NCBI RefSeq assembly: GCF_002993285.1
Contig: NZ_CP027433.1
Span: forward strand, 3,720,001 to 3,784,000
DNA length: 64,000 nt
Source of the DNA: Gordonia iterans
Lineage (GTDB): Bacteria > Actinomycetota > Actinomycetes > Mycobacteriales > Mycobacteriaceae
Direction: 5' to 3'
Shown here: positions 25,073 through 34,147 of the stretch, one piece after another
Layout of the letters: each line of letters opens with the position of its first letter
Position numbering within the stretch: the stretch's first letter is position 1
Notes under the pieces: model-generated
Database searches by the model: none
What the model was told of the DNA's origin: nothing
Seen by the model: the letters and a program-made list of their open reading frames with translations, nothing else
Translations under genes and position numbers: made by a program

Positions 25073-26551
25073 CTAGCCGACCTCGGCCAGTCCGCCGACG
25101 GCGGCGACCTCACCGGCTCCGGACGGGTCGCCCACGCTATCCTTCCCGTTCGCCCCGTTCTCCAGGCTCGGCGCGGGATCCGGGTTCGACTCAAGCACGC
25201 CACTGTCGTCGCCCTGGACCGCGTGGGTCTCCACATGCTTCCCGTGCCGGGGGACGTACCCGGAACTCTGGTCCTGCGGCTCCACCCAGTCGCCGCTCTG
25301 GCCCATGAGCCGATGTTTGCCGGCGACCTCGGCAGTAGGTTCAGACTGCGCCGCGACCGGCTGGTCGAGACTCTGCGTGTGCGTCCCTGTTTCCGCCGTG
25401 CCAGTGAGATCGGCCGCCCGGCTATCCGCAGCCGCGACCTTCACGCCGTCGCGAGCGCCCTTCTCGGTGACGTCCTCCATCGGATAGAAGGCCTCGGCGT
25501 ACGTGTTCCACCGCTCGAGATCCTTCGTGTCGTACTTGATTCCGACTGCGTCGTACAGCAGAGCGTTGAACAGCGCGAGCGGGTGGTACGTGTCGTAGAT
25601 CGCGTACGTGGTGTTGCCGTCCGCGCTGGTGAGGATCTTCGGCGCGCAGCCCTCATTGCGCACGAGCACGACGCCCTGCTTGTTCTCCGAGCAGTCGAGG
25701 TGACCGTAGGGCCCGTCTCCCGGCGAGTGGATGGCCAGGAAGCCGGCCCCGTTGACCAGCAGCGACGAGACCGGCCGGTGCCACTTCCACTGCCAGTCTG
25801 CGACCGGGTCGCCCCGCATGATCACCGAGACCACATTCACCTCACCGGTGTCGCCCGGATCCCGGGCGCCGTCGTTGTCGACCCCCAACAGGCCCAGGCC
25901 GGGCGTGACCCACAGGTCGCTGAACGGCAGGTCCTTGGCCCAGCCCTTGATGCCCCACGGGCTGCGCGGATCGGACACGAGCAGGATCAGCGTGTTCGGC
26001 CCGAGCTCGTCCTTGCCCTGTTCGGCCGCGTTCCCCAGCGCCTCGGCTCCCTGCGAATAGCCGGTGTAGACGACGACGCCGCCGTAGTCCTTCAGCGCCT
26101 CCATGACTGCGAGATTGTTCTGCTCGGCTACGGTGCGCGACTTCACGTACCCCGGCGCCAGGAACGGCAGCCCGAGGGCGGCGTCGCTCCGGCCGGCGAT
26201 GATCGGCCCGAACGATTCCGGGTACTTGATGTAGGCCGCGTCCCGGGTGCCGACGATCCGGTCGATCCTCGGGTGCAACCCGGTGTCGTCCGTCCCCGGC
26301 GTGACGATGACGATCGCCGGGCCGGCGTCCTCGTCGATCACCTTCGCCAGGAGATCGTTGGTGGGCGTAGTGCCGGGTGCCCAGGAGCGCAGCACGTCGT
26401 CGTCGATCAGGTCCTGGAAGATCTGCTGAACGGCCTCGTTCTGCGGCAGATCCGCAGCGAAGGCCTGGGGCGCGGCGGCGCCGAGGCAGAGGCCGCACGC
26501 CAGAGTAGCGGCGGCGAGACGGGTGCGAGTGCTGGTCGACCGAGGGGTCAC
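25073..26551 (-). CDS. secreted PE-PPE-domain alpha/beta hydrolase
   Basis: The product is 492 aa with a GTG start at 26551. A Sec signal peptide (residues 1-32, ending AAPQAFA) is followed by a PE-PPE (PF08237-type) serine-hydrolase domain. The nucleophile elbow GYSQG is at 164-168 (Ser166); a later GDPVADW and a [11 protein letters not shown] near 335 are candidates for Asp and His. In mycobacteria this domain, found in PE/PPE proteins, has esterase or lipase activity. Here it stands without a PE or PPE module. The last 120 residues are a low-complexity, polar tail. Divergent from menA. Confidence 0.85.
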   Translation of the reverse strand: MTPRSTSTRTRLAAATLACGLCLGAAAPQAFAADLPQNEAVQQIFQDLIDDDVLRSWAPGTTPTNDLLAKVIDEDAGPAIVIVTPGTDDTGLHPRIDRIVGTRDAAYIKYPESFGPIIAGRSDAALGLPFLAPGYVKSRTVAEQNNLAVMEALKDYGGVVVYTGYSQGAEALGNAAEQGKDELGPNTLILLVSDPRSPWGIKGWAKDLPFSDLWVTPGLGLLGVDNDGARDPGDTGEVNVVSVIMRGDPVADWQWKWHRPVSSLLVNGAGFLAIHSPGDGPYGHLDCSENKQGVVLVRNEGCAPKILTSADGNTTYAIYDTYHPLALFNALLYDAVGIKYDTKDLERWNTYAEAFYPMEDVTEKGARDGVKVAAADSRAADLTGTAETGTHTQSLDQPVAAQSEPTAEVAGKHRLMGQSGDWVEPQDQSSGYVPRHGKHVETHAVQGDDSGVLESNPDPAPSLENGANGKDSVGDPSGAGEVAAVGGLAEVG

Positions 26552-26749
26552 GCGAGGTCCTTGCTGTCACGGGGCTGGTTCCGGCACCGTCCAGCGATGC
26601 TGTCCGTTCCGGCGATGACCCCAGCAGAACATGCCGCTGACCAGGTAGTAAGCATCCAAACGGGTTACTCGCGAGAAATCGTCTCAACGTATGTCACCAG
26701 AATTTGGGCCTCCGGAAGCGCCGTCGAGGCGCGGTGGAAAGATGGGCGC

Positions 26750-27622
26750 GTGGCAACAGTGAGTCAGTGGATCGAGGGCGCGCGGCCGCGCACCCTGCCG
26801 AATGCGATCGCCCCCGTCGTCGTCGGCACCGGTGCGGCCGGACACGTGGGCGACATCGTGTGGTGGAAGGCGGCGCTCGCGCTGGTGGTCTCGCTCGCGT
26901 TGATCGTCGGAGTCAACTACGCCAACGACTACTCCGACGGGATCCGCGGCACGGACGACGACAGGGTCGGCCCGCTCCGCCTGGTCGGTTCCGGCGCAGC
27001 GAGTCCGCGGTCGGTCAAGACCGCGGCCTTCGTCTCGCTCGGCATCGCCGCCGCCGCCGGGATCGTGGTCGCGGTGACCACGGCGTGGTGGCTGCTCGCC
27101 GTCGGGGCCGTCTGCATCCTGGGCGCCTGGTTCTACACCGGCGGCAGCCGGCCGTACGGGTACGCCGGCTACGGCGAGGTGGCGGTGTTCCTCTTCTTCG
27201 GGCTGATCGCCGTCCTCGGCACCCAGTTCGTGGTGTCCGGCCGGGTCGACGTCACCGGCCTGATGTGCGCGATCGCCGTCGGCTGCTTCTCCAGCGCCGT
27301 CCTGGTGGCCAACAATCTGCGTGACATCCCCACCGACACCGAGTCGGGCAAGATCACCCTGGCCGTCCGTCTCGGCGACCGCCGCACCCGCACCCTGTTC
27401 GTGCTCTTGATCTTCGTCCCGTTCCTGATCACGATCTGGGTCGGCGCGTTCGCCGACTGGTGGGCGCTGAGCGGCCTGCTCGCACTCCCCCTCGGCATCC
27501 TCGCGCTGCGCCCGGTCGTGTCCGGCGCACAGGGCCGCGCCCTGATCCCAACCCTGGCCACCACCGGGTTTGCCATGCTGGTGTGGGCCGTTGCGACGGG
27601 TGTGGCGATCGGCTTGAGTTGA
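26750..27622 (+). CDS. menA: 1,4-dihydroxy-2-naphthoate polyprenyltransferase
   Basis: The product is 290 aa from the GTG at 26750 ([18 protein letters not shown]); an in-frame GTG at 26759 is an alternative, and a longer frame upstream is only antisense of the PE-PPE gene. It is a UbiA-family membrane enzyme that attaches the prenyl tail to DHNA. The two Asp-rich motifs are [14 protein letters not shown] (59-72) and [14 protein letters not shown] in the second half. Eight to nine transmembrane helices are visible. It completes the menaquinone set in this window, and the next gene begins 34 bp downstream. Confidence 0.94.
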   Translation: MATVSQWIEGARPRTLPNAIAPVVVGTGAAGHVGDIVWWKAALALVVSLALIVGVNYANDYSDGIRGTDDDRVGPLRLVGSGAASPRSVKTAAFVSLGIAAAAGIVVAVTTAWWLLAVGAVCILGAWFYTGGSRPYGYAGYGEVAVFLFFGLIAVLGTQFVVSGRVDVTGLMCAIAVGCFSSAVLVANNLRDIPTDTESGKITLAVRLGDRRTRTLFVLLIFVPFLITIWVGAFADWWALSGLLALPLGILALRPVVSGAQGRALIPTLATTGFAMLVWAVATGVAIGLS

Positions 27623-27656
27623 CGCAGCCCACGGCGACGACAGGGAACCTACGACG

Positions 27657-28406
27657 ATGACCCACAACCAGCGGGTGGAACCCGGCCGGATCAATCATCC
27701 CGTCGCGACGGCGATCGGCGTCCTGATCATGATCGGAGTGATCGTCCTCGGCGTCGTCCTGTGGGTGCGCGGTTCGTCCGAAGAGGTTCGTATCGGCGAC
27801 ACCGGGCTCGGCGCACCGGTTCCGGTGGAGGCCGCCGGCGGGCGTGTCACGGCGTACCCGATCGAGACGACGGTCAGCACCTTCAGCGGCGACCCGCTGC
27901 GCACGACGACGCTGAAGGTGGAGGTCGTACGCTCGACGGCGATCAAGCCGTGTGCTCCGGTCTTCTTCCCAGAGGTGCAGGTCGACGCGTCGTACACCGC
28001 CGCACTTCCGGTCGATCAGGCCACCGGGCTGCCGAGTACGTCGACGTCGTCGTATCCGCTGGACCGCGAGGTGCCCGCCGAGGGTGAGGCGCGGATCTCG
28101 TTCACCGTCGGACCGGTGACGCAGTCGGCCGGAACACTGGCGGTGACGGTCGTGCGGCCGATCGTCGTGCTCGCGAACGGCGCCGAGCTCGGGACCCAGT
28201 CGATCGCGCTGGCGACGACGCCCGAGATCGTACAGGCGTACATCGACGCCGTGCACCGGCTCAATCCGACCGCACGTCAAGAACAGGATCAGTGCGCGAA
28301 GGCCGAACTGGCGAAGATCGACGACGTCCTGAACACGTCATCCCTGGAGAACGAGCCGCTCCGGCGCCTGCGCCAGGTGTACGCGGTGCTCTCCGGCGAC
28401 GAGTAG
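27657..28406 (+). CDS. membrane-anchored extracytoplasmic protein
   Basis: The product is 249 aa with an ATG at 27657. One N-terminal transmembrane helix (about 17-40, AIGVLIMIGVIVLGVVLW) is followed by a mainly beta extracytoplasmic domain of about 150 residues with one cysteine in KPCAPVFFPE, then a helical C-terminus with a second cysteine (DQCAKAELAK); the two could form a disulfide. Family not recognised. It lies 34 bp after menA and is probably cotranscribed with it. It is convergent with the Clp_N gene. Confidence 0.65.
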   Translation: MTHNQRVEPGRINHPVATAIGVLIMIGVIVLGVVLWVRGSSEEVRIGDTGLGAPVPVEAAGGRVTAYPIETTVSTFSGDPLRTTTLKVEVVRSTAIKPCAPVFFPEVQVDASYTAALPVDQATGLPSTSTSSYPLDREVPAEGEARISFTVGPVTQSAGTLAVTVVRPIVVLANGAELGTQSIALATTPEIVQAYIDAVHRLNPTARQEQDQCAKAELAKIDDVLNTSSLENEPLRRLRQVYAVLSGDE

Positions 28407-28447
28407 GCGCACCGCCGCCGCACCGCGCAGTCAGCACGCTCGGGGCG

Positions 28448-29254
28448 TCAGGCGTCGGCCGGGACCTCGGGCACGGTGGCCAGCACCGCCTCGCGCAGGG
28501 CGTCGACGGTGGTGGCCGACTCGATCAACGCGGTCGATGCGGGATCACCGGTCTCCAGGATCCCCAGGAGCAGATACTCGACCCGGAGCGTGCGGTCGCC
28601 GTAGTCCCGCGCGAGGCGGACCGCCGCGGCCAGGGCCTCACGAGTCGACGAGGCCACCCGCGCACGACCGCGACGCCCGCGCGGACCACGCCGACCGCGC
28701 CCGCCGTCCCAGGGGCCCTCGCCGTCGCGCGGGTCGAAGCCAGCCCCGAAGCCGGCGGGGCCGAACGCACCCGGCCCGAAGCCTCCTGGACCGAAGCCCT
28801 CCGGACCGAACCCTCCGCGCCCACGTCCGTGACCGCGCCGCCGGCCGGGCTCGCCGCATCCGCGGCCACGTCCACGACCGCGGCGGGGCCGCTCACCCCA
28901 ACCGTCGGCGAGGTCTTCGTCGAATCTGTCGCTGACCGCCTCGCGCACCTTGTCCAGATCGATCCCGATGCTCTTGAGCGCCTCGCGATCTTCTTCGTAG
29001 CGGTCGGCCGCCGCAACGGCCTCCGCGTCGTCGAGTTCGGCGGAGTGCTCCTGGTGGTAGTCGCGGACCACCTCCCGCGCGAACTCGAGCCGCAGCCCTT
29101 GCGCGTGAAGCAGCGCGAACAGCGGGCTGCGGGCGTTGCCGAGCATGCCGAGGATCAGGTGGTCGTTGCCCAGACCGCGGTGCCCGAGGTCGCGGGCCTC
29201 CTGCGTCGCGAACATCATCACGACGCGGTCCTCTGCGTTGAAACGTTCAAACAT
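28448..29254 (-). CDS. Clp N-terminal-domain protein with Gly/Arg/Pro-rich insert
   Basis: The product is 268 aa from the ATG at 29254 (MFERFNAEDRVVMMFATQEA). Residues about 1-75 form one Clp_N repeat and about 205-268 the second (VASSTREALAAAVRLARDYG), the helical substrate-recognition unit normally at the front of ClpA/ClpC. Between them lie about 85 residues of low complexity: an RGRGRGRG run, then repeated GFGPxGFG. No ATPase domain is present, so it cannot unfold proteins itself; it may be an adaptor or a stress-dependent decoy. Its start overlaps the end of the HTH gene by eight bases, so the two are coupled. Confidence 0.8.
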   Translation of the reverse strand: MFERFNAEDRVVMMFATQEARDLGHRGLGNDHLILGMLGNARSPLFALLHAQGLRLEFAREVVRDYHQEHSAELDDAEAVAAADRYEEDREALKSIGIDLDKVREAVSDRFDEDLADGWGERPRRGRGRGRGCGEPGRRRGHGRGRGGFGPEGFGPGGFGPGAFGPAGFGAGFDPRDGEGPWDGGRGRRGPRGRRGRARVASSTREALAAAVRLARDYGDRTLRVEYLLLGILETGDPASTALIESATTVDALREAVLATVPEVPADA

Positions 29255-29558
29255 CGTTTCCGTCCTTTCCGGCCGAGCCGGCCGGGTCGGTACCGCTGGG
29301 CGGGGCGTCGGTCGACGCGGCGCTCTCGCGGTACGAGTGTTTCTGATGCACGGCCTGGCGGCTGACCTGCAAGACGTCCGCGACGGCCTGCCAGCTCCAC
29401 CCGCGCGAGCGGGCGTTGGCGACCTGGACGTCCTCCAGGCGATCGGCGAGGGTTCGCAGCGCCCGTACCGCGGCCAATCCGACCGCGGGGTCACCGCTCG
29501 CAGCGGCTCCGGCGACCCGGTCGCCTTCGGACTTTGTCAACTTCTCGTCGTCGTGCAT
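29247..29558 (-). CDS. HTH regulator coupled to the Clp_N gene
   Basis: The product is 103 aa with an ATG at 29558. A helix-turn-helix of the sigma-70 region 4/MarR-like kind is visible at about 52-73 (RGWSWQAVADVLQVSRQAVH), preceded by a helical segment and followed by a disordered polar tail. It probably controls its own operon: an inverted repeat TTGACA-N10-TGTCAA overlaps the promoter just upstream. Pairs of a small HTH gene and a Clp_N gene recur in actinobacteria (family knowledge). The Clp_N gene begins inside its last codons. Confidence 0.8.
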   Translation of the reverse strand: MHDDEKLTKSEGDRVAGAAASGDPAVGLAAVRALRTLADRLEDVQVANARSRGWSWQAVADVLQVSRQAVHQKHSYRESAASTDAPPSGTDPAGSAGKDGNDV

Positions 29559-29560
29559 GG

Positions 29561-29605
29561 TGTCAGGTTATGTTGACATTCAGATCTTTGTCAAGATTTA
29601 TTGAC
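29561..29605 (-). promoter_or_regulatory. promoter with overlapping TTGAC inverted repeat, probably leaderless
   Basis: On the minus strand, -35 TTGACA (29589-29594), an 18-bp spacer and -10 TAACCT stand six bases before the ATG at 29558, so the transcript would begin at or near the start codon. TTGACA at 29573 (plus strand) and TGTCAA ending at 29594 form an inverted repeat, and a third TTGAC lies at 29601. This is a likely autoregulatory operator for the HTH protein. Confidence 0.65.
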
Positions 29606-29746
29606 GGACGGCGCTTTTGGAGACCCGACAACTCGACACCGATCCGGCAGTCGCCGGTTCCGGAATGTCGACTCCACGTCGTTGCCGCCGGGGACGGGCG
29701 CGAGAAGGCGGGGATCGGCGGGAGACGGCGGACGGCGAGCTGCCGC

Positions 29747-32272
29747 CTACTCCGACAGGATCGACTCGGTGATATTCATCCGCGACGCGCGGTAGGCGGG
29801 CACCACGGCGCCGAGAAGACACAGTGCGGCCGCGGCGGCGACGTACCCGACCGAAGACCACAGCGGCTGGTAGATGATGTCGATCGAGGTGGTCTCGGCA
29901 AGGATCGTGTCGGCGATGTAATGCAGGCCCGAGCCCATCACGATGCCGACCAGCGCGCCGACGGCCGCCACCCCGCCCGCCTCGGCAAGCACCATCCGGG
30001 TCACGAAGCGCCGGGATGCGCCCATCGCCCGGAGCACACCGAGTTCTCGGCGGCGTTCGAGCACCGACAGCAGCAGCGTGTTCAGCAGCGCGATGGCGGC
30101 GGCCGCCGCGACGATCCACTGGATCGCGACGGTGAACGCCCCCGCCTGCTCGACGGTCTTCTGCGTCGCCTCCAGCGCCACCTGCCCGGTGTAGACGTGC
30201 ACCGGCCGGTTCCCCGGCCCCGGGTACCGATCGGCGATCGCCGCCAGCTGCCGCTGCACCTCGGCTCGATCAGCCCCCGGCTCGGTGAACACCTGCAGGT
30301 AGGTGTCGCCGGGACGGTTGAACCACTCTGCCATCAACGTCGCCGAGATCGCGCCCGTCCCGGAGTCGATGGTCACGTAATTGACGGCGTCCCGCACCAC
30401 CAGTTCGCGATAGCCGGTCGGCGTCGCGAATCGCAACGTGTCGCCGACTTGCACGCCGAGTGTGCGCGCAAGCACCCGCGACACCAGGATGCCGTCGCCG
30501 TCGAGCGTCTGCTGCACCGCCTCCGGCGACGACTTCTTGATGAACGGCGCCGCCGAACCGGGTTCCAGCCCCTGCAGCATGGCGCGCGCCTCGCCGACGT
30601 TGACCGCTGCCCATTGACCGCCGATCACCCGCTCCACGCCCGGAATTCGCTGGGCCTGTTCGGCGATCGCCGGATCGAGGATCGGCCCCACCGGGATGTC
30701 CTCGGCGCTGCGCGACGACACGTACACGTCCGGATCGGCGAGGCCGTCGAGTGAGTTCGAGATCGATCCGACCATGTTGTTCAGGGCGCCGGACGTGCCG
30801 ATGCCGACGGCGATCGCCACCCCCACGGTCATCACGGTCGCCCAGACGCGGCGCGGAGCGCGATCGGAGTTGATCGCCGCGAGCTGTCCGGGGCCGCCGA
30901 AGCGCCGAGACGCCCACACCACCGCCCGCACCAGCGGCACCGTGATGCCGAAGCAGATCAGCAACGCGCCGACCGAGTACACAGCCCCGGCCAGCAACGC
31001 GCCGCGGCCCTCGACCGTCGCGGCCATCGCGAAGGAGCCGGCCAGCACGGCGACCCCACCCACGCCGACCGACCAGAGCAACCTGGACGACGGCGGGTTC
31101 GCATCCGATGCTTCTCCCGGGACCATTGCCTCCACCGGCGCCACCGCGAACACCGACCGCGCGGCCAGCGCGGTCGCCGCGACACAGGCGAGCACACAGG
31201 CGATCACCGCGATCGGGATCGCGAACACCGGAAGGTGATACTCGACCTGCAACGCCGTCGAGCCGACAGCGCTGGGCAGCTTTCCGACCGCCCAGCGGCC
31301 CGCCAGGATCCCGACCGGCACGCCGATCAGGCCGCCGACCAGCCCGAAGACTCCGGCCTCGGCCAAGAGGTCGCCGACCAGATGACGTCGTCGTGCACCG
31401 ATCGCCCGGATCATCGCGAGCGCCTGCCGCCGCGAGGCGACCGCCATGTTCATCGTGTTGAACACCAGGAACGCCGCGATGATCAGCGACACCATCGACA
31501 CCAGCAGCGTCGAGTCGCGGGTCACTGCACTGGCGACCTCACTCTGCTTCACCCGGAAGTCCGGATCGACGACGGCCGCGCGCCCGTCGACGACGGCCGC
31601 CACCTGGCTCTTCAGCGCCGCGGTCTCGACGCCGTCGTCCGGCACGATCATGATCGAGTCGACCGCCCCGTCGAGGCCGGCGAGGGTCTGTGCCAGGTCC
31701 AGGTAGGCGAACAGGAATCGGCCGCCATTGAGGACCTGTGTGTCCGGGCTGTCGACGACGCCGAGCACCCTGACCTCGGCGCCGCCGATCTCGACCGTCT
31801 GGCCCTCGCGAAGTCCGGTCGCGGCGCCGACGATCACGCCGTCGCGGAAATCGTCGGGATTCACCTCGCGGTCCGACGACTCCACCGCCGAGCGCAGTTG
31901 CGGAGACAGCGACGTGACCCGCATGTCCGAGCCGAGGAGGGTGACCGGCTCGTCGTCGATCAGCACCACCCCGCGCACCAGCGGCACCACCGCCTTGGCG
32001 TCGGACACCTCCCGGCGCAGCTCGCCGACCAGCTGGTCTTCGATCCCGCTGTCGGCGATCGCGGCGACCTCCACGGTGGCCGATCCGGAGATGGCCGCGT
32101 TGAACTGGCGCACCGTCTCGGTCATCGATCCGTAGGCCCCCAGGACTGCGATCAGCAGCGCGGACGAGACGATCACCACGATCAGGGAGGTGACCACCCG
32201 CAGACGATGACTCGCGAGCTCCCGCAGATTCAGGATCCGGACGCGGGTCAGCCCCGCTCCGAGAGCACTCAT
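29747..32272 (-). CDS. FtsX-like ABC transporter permease (MacB/LolC type)
   Basis: The product is 841 aa with an ATG at 32272. It has a duplicated MacB/FtsX layout: an N-terminal helix (about 25-50), a large extracytoplasmic MacB_PCD domain (50-250), three helices (about 262-375), two central helices (about 400-460), another extracytoplasmic domain, and a last FtsX helix set (about 715-830, with LERRRELGVLRAMGASRRFV). Such permeases extract lipids or export peptides from the membrane outwards. The ATPase gene lies 14 bp upstream. The substrate is not evident; no periplasmic partner gene adjoins. Confidence 0.9.
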   Translation of the reverse strand: MSALGAGLTRVRILNLRELASHRLRVVTSLIVVIVSSALLIAVLGAYGSMTETVRQFNAAISGSATVEVAAIADSGIEDQLVGELRREVSDAKAVVPLVRGVVLIDDEPVTLLGSDMRVTSLSPQLRSAVESSDREVNPDDFRDGVIVGAATGLREGQTVEIGGAEVRVLGVVDSPDTQVLNGGRFLFAYLDLAQTLAGLDGAVDSIMIVPDDGVETAALKSQVAAVVDGRAAVVDPDFRVKQSEVASAVTRDSTLLVSMVSLIIAAFLVFNTMNMAVASRRQALAMIRAIGARRRHLVGDLLAEAGVFGLVGGLIGVPVGILAGRWAVGKLPSAVGSTALQVEYHLPVFAIPIAVIACVLACVAATALAARSVFAVAPVEAMVPGEASDANPPSSRLLWSVGVGGVAVLAGSFAMAATVEGRGALLAGAVYSVGALLICFGITVPLVRAVVWASRRFGGPGQLAAINSDRAPRRVWATVMTVGVAIAVGIGTSGALNNMVGSISNSLDGLADPDVYVSSRSAEDIPVGPILDPAIAEQAQRIPGVERVIGGQWAAVNVGEARAMLQGLEPGSAAPFIKKSSPEAVQQTLDGDGILVSRVLARTLGVQVGDTLRFATPTGYRELVVRDAVNYVTIDSGTGAISATLMAEWFNRPGDTYLQVFTEPGADRAEVQRQLAAIADRYPGPGNRPVHVYTGQVALEATQKTVEQAGAFTVAIQWIVAAAAAIALLNTLLLSVLERRRELGVLRAMGASRRFVTRMVLAEAGGVAAVGALVGIVMGSGLHYIADTILAETTSIDIIYQPLWSSVGYVAAAAALCLLGAVVPAYRASRMNITESILSE

Positions 32273-32286
32273 CTCAGCGGCTCATC

Positions 32287-33171
32287 TCACTCGGCACGAT
32301 GCTTGCCGCCGTCGTCGACCCGGGGGATCGGGCCGGTCATCCACGCGGCACCGGGGACCGGCTGCGCGGGCCGTCCGGGTCGTTCCGGAAGACCGGGCAG
32401 TCCAGGAAGCCCGGTACCGGATCGTTCGGGATCAGGACGCGTCCGACGGTCCCGACCCCGCGGATCCCGCGCCGGCGAGGCGGCGCCGGCGCTGCCGGGG
32501 TCACTGACCTTGCCGTCGCGCACCGTGATGACACGATCGCTGAAGTCTGCGGCGTCGTCGGCGTGGGTCACCATCAGAACCAGGCGATCGGGCTCGTCGT
32601 GCGCGACCTCGGCCAGCAGCGCCAGCACGTCGGCGCCGGTCTTGGAGTCGAGGTTGCCGGTGGGCTCGTCGGCGAGCAGGATCTTGGGATCCATGATCAG
32701 CGACCGCGCGATCGCGACCCGCTGCATCTGCCCTCCGGACAGCTCTGCGGGCCGGTGGTCGATCCGATTGCCCAGGCCGACGCGTTCCATCAACTCCACG
32801 GCGCGGGGTTTGGCCGACTTCAGCGACCGCGAGTCGAGCAGCTTCGGCAACGCCACGTTCTCCCATGCCGAGAGCGTCGGCACCAGGTTGAAGAACTGGA
32901 AGATGAAGCCGACCCGGTGGCGGCGGAACTCGGAGGCGGCATCGTCGTCGAGCGCGCCGAGGTCGACTCCGTCCACCACGATCCGCCCGGAGGTCGGCGT
33001 GTCCAGGGCACCGAGAATGTGCAGCAGCGTGGACTTGCCCGCGCCGGACGGACCGATCACCGAGACGAACTGGCCGCCGTCCAAGTGCAAGCTGGCGCCG
33101 TCGAGGGCCCGGACGCGTTCTTCGCCCATCTGGTACTCGCGGACCAGGTCGGTCGCCTCGACGATCGCCAC
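32287..33171 (-). CDS. ABC transporter ATP-binding protein (LolD/MacB type)
   Basis: The product is 294 aa with a GTG at 33171. Walker A GPSGAGKST is at 40-48, LSGGQ at 144-148 and Walker B ILLADEP at 164-170, with the switch His in VTHADDAA. The VGFIFQFFNLVPTLSAWENV block near 87-106 is typical of LolD-like subunits. After residue 225 comes a Pro/Arg/Gly-rich tail (GLPGLPGLPERPGRPAQP) absent in usual family members. It works with the permease gene 14 bp downstream. The DUF4229-like gene is 7 bp before its start, so all three are probably one operon. Confidence 0.93.
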   Translation of the reverse strand: MAIVEATDLVREYQMGEERVRALDGASLHLDGGQFVSVIGPSGAGKSTLLHILGALDTPTSGRIVVDGVDLGALDDDAASEFRRHRVGFIFQFFNLVPTLSAWENVALPKLLDSRSLKSAKPRAVELMERVGLGNRIDHRPAELSGGQMQRVAIARSLIMDPKILLADEPTGNLDSKTGADVLALLAEVAHDEPDRLVLMVTHADDAADFSDRVITVRDGKVSDPGSAGAASPARDPRGRDRRTRPDPERSGTGLPGLPGLPERPGRPAQPVPGAAWMTGPIPRVDDGGKHRAE

Positions 33172-33178
33172 CCCGCGG

Positions 33179-33499
33179 CTACTTTCCGTCGCCGCGCAGC
33201 CGGGCCTGCAGGTCGTCGCGGCGGGCCGCGCGCTGGGCGTCGTAGACGGCGATCTGCTCGTTCACCTTCAGCCGGATCGACTTGAACAGCACCAGCCCCA
33301 GCGGCAGCGCGATCAGCACACCGAAGGCCAGTGCGACCAGGATCGGCACCTTGACGCCGAACAGCAGGGCGACGCCGATGATCACCGCCGCGAATGCGGC
33401 GACCAGGCCCATGCGGACCAGGGTGTACAGCGCGATCCAGCCGATCAACGACCCGAGAGTGACCTGCTGTGCCGGGGATCCCACCTGCTCATCCGTCAT
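33179..33499 (-). CDS. DUF4229-like membrane protein
   Basis: The product is 106 aa from the ATG at 33499 (MTDEQVGSPAQQVTLG); a start further upstream would run into the bldC promoter region. Two transmembrane helices (about 15-45 and 48-72) are followed by a basic amphipathic tail (RLKVNEQIAVYDAQRAARRDDLQARLRG). This resembles the DUF4229 family of actinobacteria. It probably opens the ABC operon, with seven bases to the ATPase start. Function unknown. Confidence 0.75.
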   Translation of the reverse strand: MTDEQVGSPAQQVTLGSLIGWIALYTLVRMGLVAAFAAVIIGVALLFGVKVPILVALAFGVLIALPLGLVLFKSIRLKVNEQIAVYDAQRAARRDDLQARLRGDGK

Positions 33500-33656
33500 G
33501 GTTGACACCCTACGTCGTCGGTGTGTCGACACCGAAACCGAACCGGACCAGGCGGACATTACCGACCCTTTACCGTTTACTGACCATTCGAGCACCTGCC
33601 GGTTCGGGGTGTATGCATGGAATCAGTCCCGCGATACATCCACGACCGGAGGATCG

Positions 33657-33860
33657 ATGACCGTCGCCGAGAACGCACCCATCACGCCCAGCATGGCGCG
33701 CCAGCACAACCTGACCCCGGGGCAGGTCGCCGAGATGTTCAACGTGAACCCGAAGACCGTGGCCCGCTGGGCCAGCACCGGGGTGCTCCCCTCGATCCGG
33801 ACTCCCGGCGGTCACCGCCGGTTCCGCGAAGCAGACGTCATCGCACTGCTCAACCGCTGA
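33657..33860 (+). CDS. BldC-like MerR-type DNA-binding protein
   Basis: The product is 67 aa from the ATG at 33657 with GGAGG seven bases upstream. The whole chain is one MerR-like winged helix-turn-helix: LTPGQVAEMFNVNPKTVARW at 19-38 and the wing SIRTPGGHRRFREADVIAL at 46-64. It matches Streptomyces BldC in size and in the PKTVxRWA...TxGGHRR pattern. BldC binds direct repeats and controls development; the targets here are unknown. Divergent from the DUF4229-like gene. Confidence 0.88.
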   Translation: MTVAENAPITPSMARQHNLTPGQVAEMFNVNPKTVARWASTGVLPSIRTPGGHRRFREADVIALLNR

Positions 33861-33913
33861 CACCGCGTCGCAGCCGACGCCGCCGCCCGTCCAAGACGGG
33901 TACCGTGGAAGGC

Positions 33914-34069
33914 ATGCTGTACTTCTACGTCGCCATCGTGCTGTTGGCGGTCGGCTTCGTCGTCTGGCGCATCTCGCAGACACCGTCGAACGGCGGGTCG
34001 GCTCCCGGCCCCCGCCGGGAGATTCCACGCGGCCCCGACGACGATCCGGATTTTCTGCGCAAACTCTGA
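33914..34069 (+). CDS. 51-aa single-span membrane protein
   Basis: An ATG at 33914 behind GGAAGG opens a 51-codon frame. One transmembrane helix (residues 3-19, YFYVAIVLLAVGFVVWRI) is followed by a Pro/Gly/Arg-rich cytoplasmic tail ending DDDPDFLRKL. The sequence resembles short membrane proteins annotated as hypothetical across Mycobacteriales. It lies 53 bp after the BldC-like gene and ends 11 bp before a strong hairpin. Confidence 0.65.
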   Translation: MLYFYVAIVLLAVGFVVWRISQTPSNGGSAPGPRREIPRGPDDDPDFLRKL

Positions 34070-34080
34070 CGCCTACGACC

Positions 34081-34110
34081 AAGGGCGCCCTCCTCGCGGA
34101 GGGCGCCCTT
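34081..34110 (+). terminator. 13-bp perfect hairpin terminator
   Basis: AAGGGCGCCCTCC (34081-34093) pairs with 34098-34110 around the loop TCGC. A modestly T-rich CGTCGTTGGTGTT follows on the plus strand. It lies 11 bp after the small membrane protein and 38 bp past the fadB2 stop on the other strand, so it may serve both. Confidence 0.85.
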
Positions 34111-34147
34111 CGTCGTTGGTGTTCGGTGCTGTCCTACTGCCGAGCGC

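Noticed and set aside
24935..26749. Plus-strand frame that would extend menA to 895 aa
   Set aside because: The extension is antisense to the PE-PPE hydrolase; MenA begins at the conserved [14 protein letters not shown] block.
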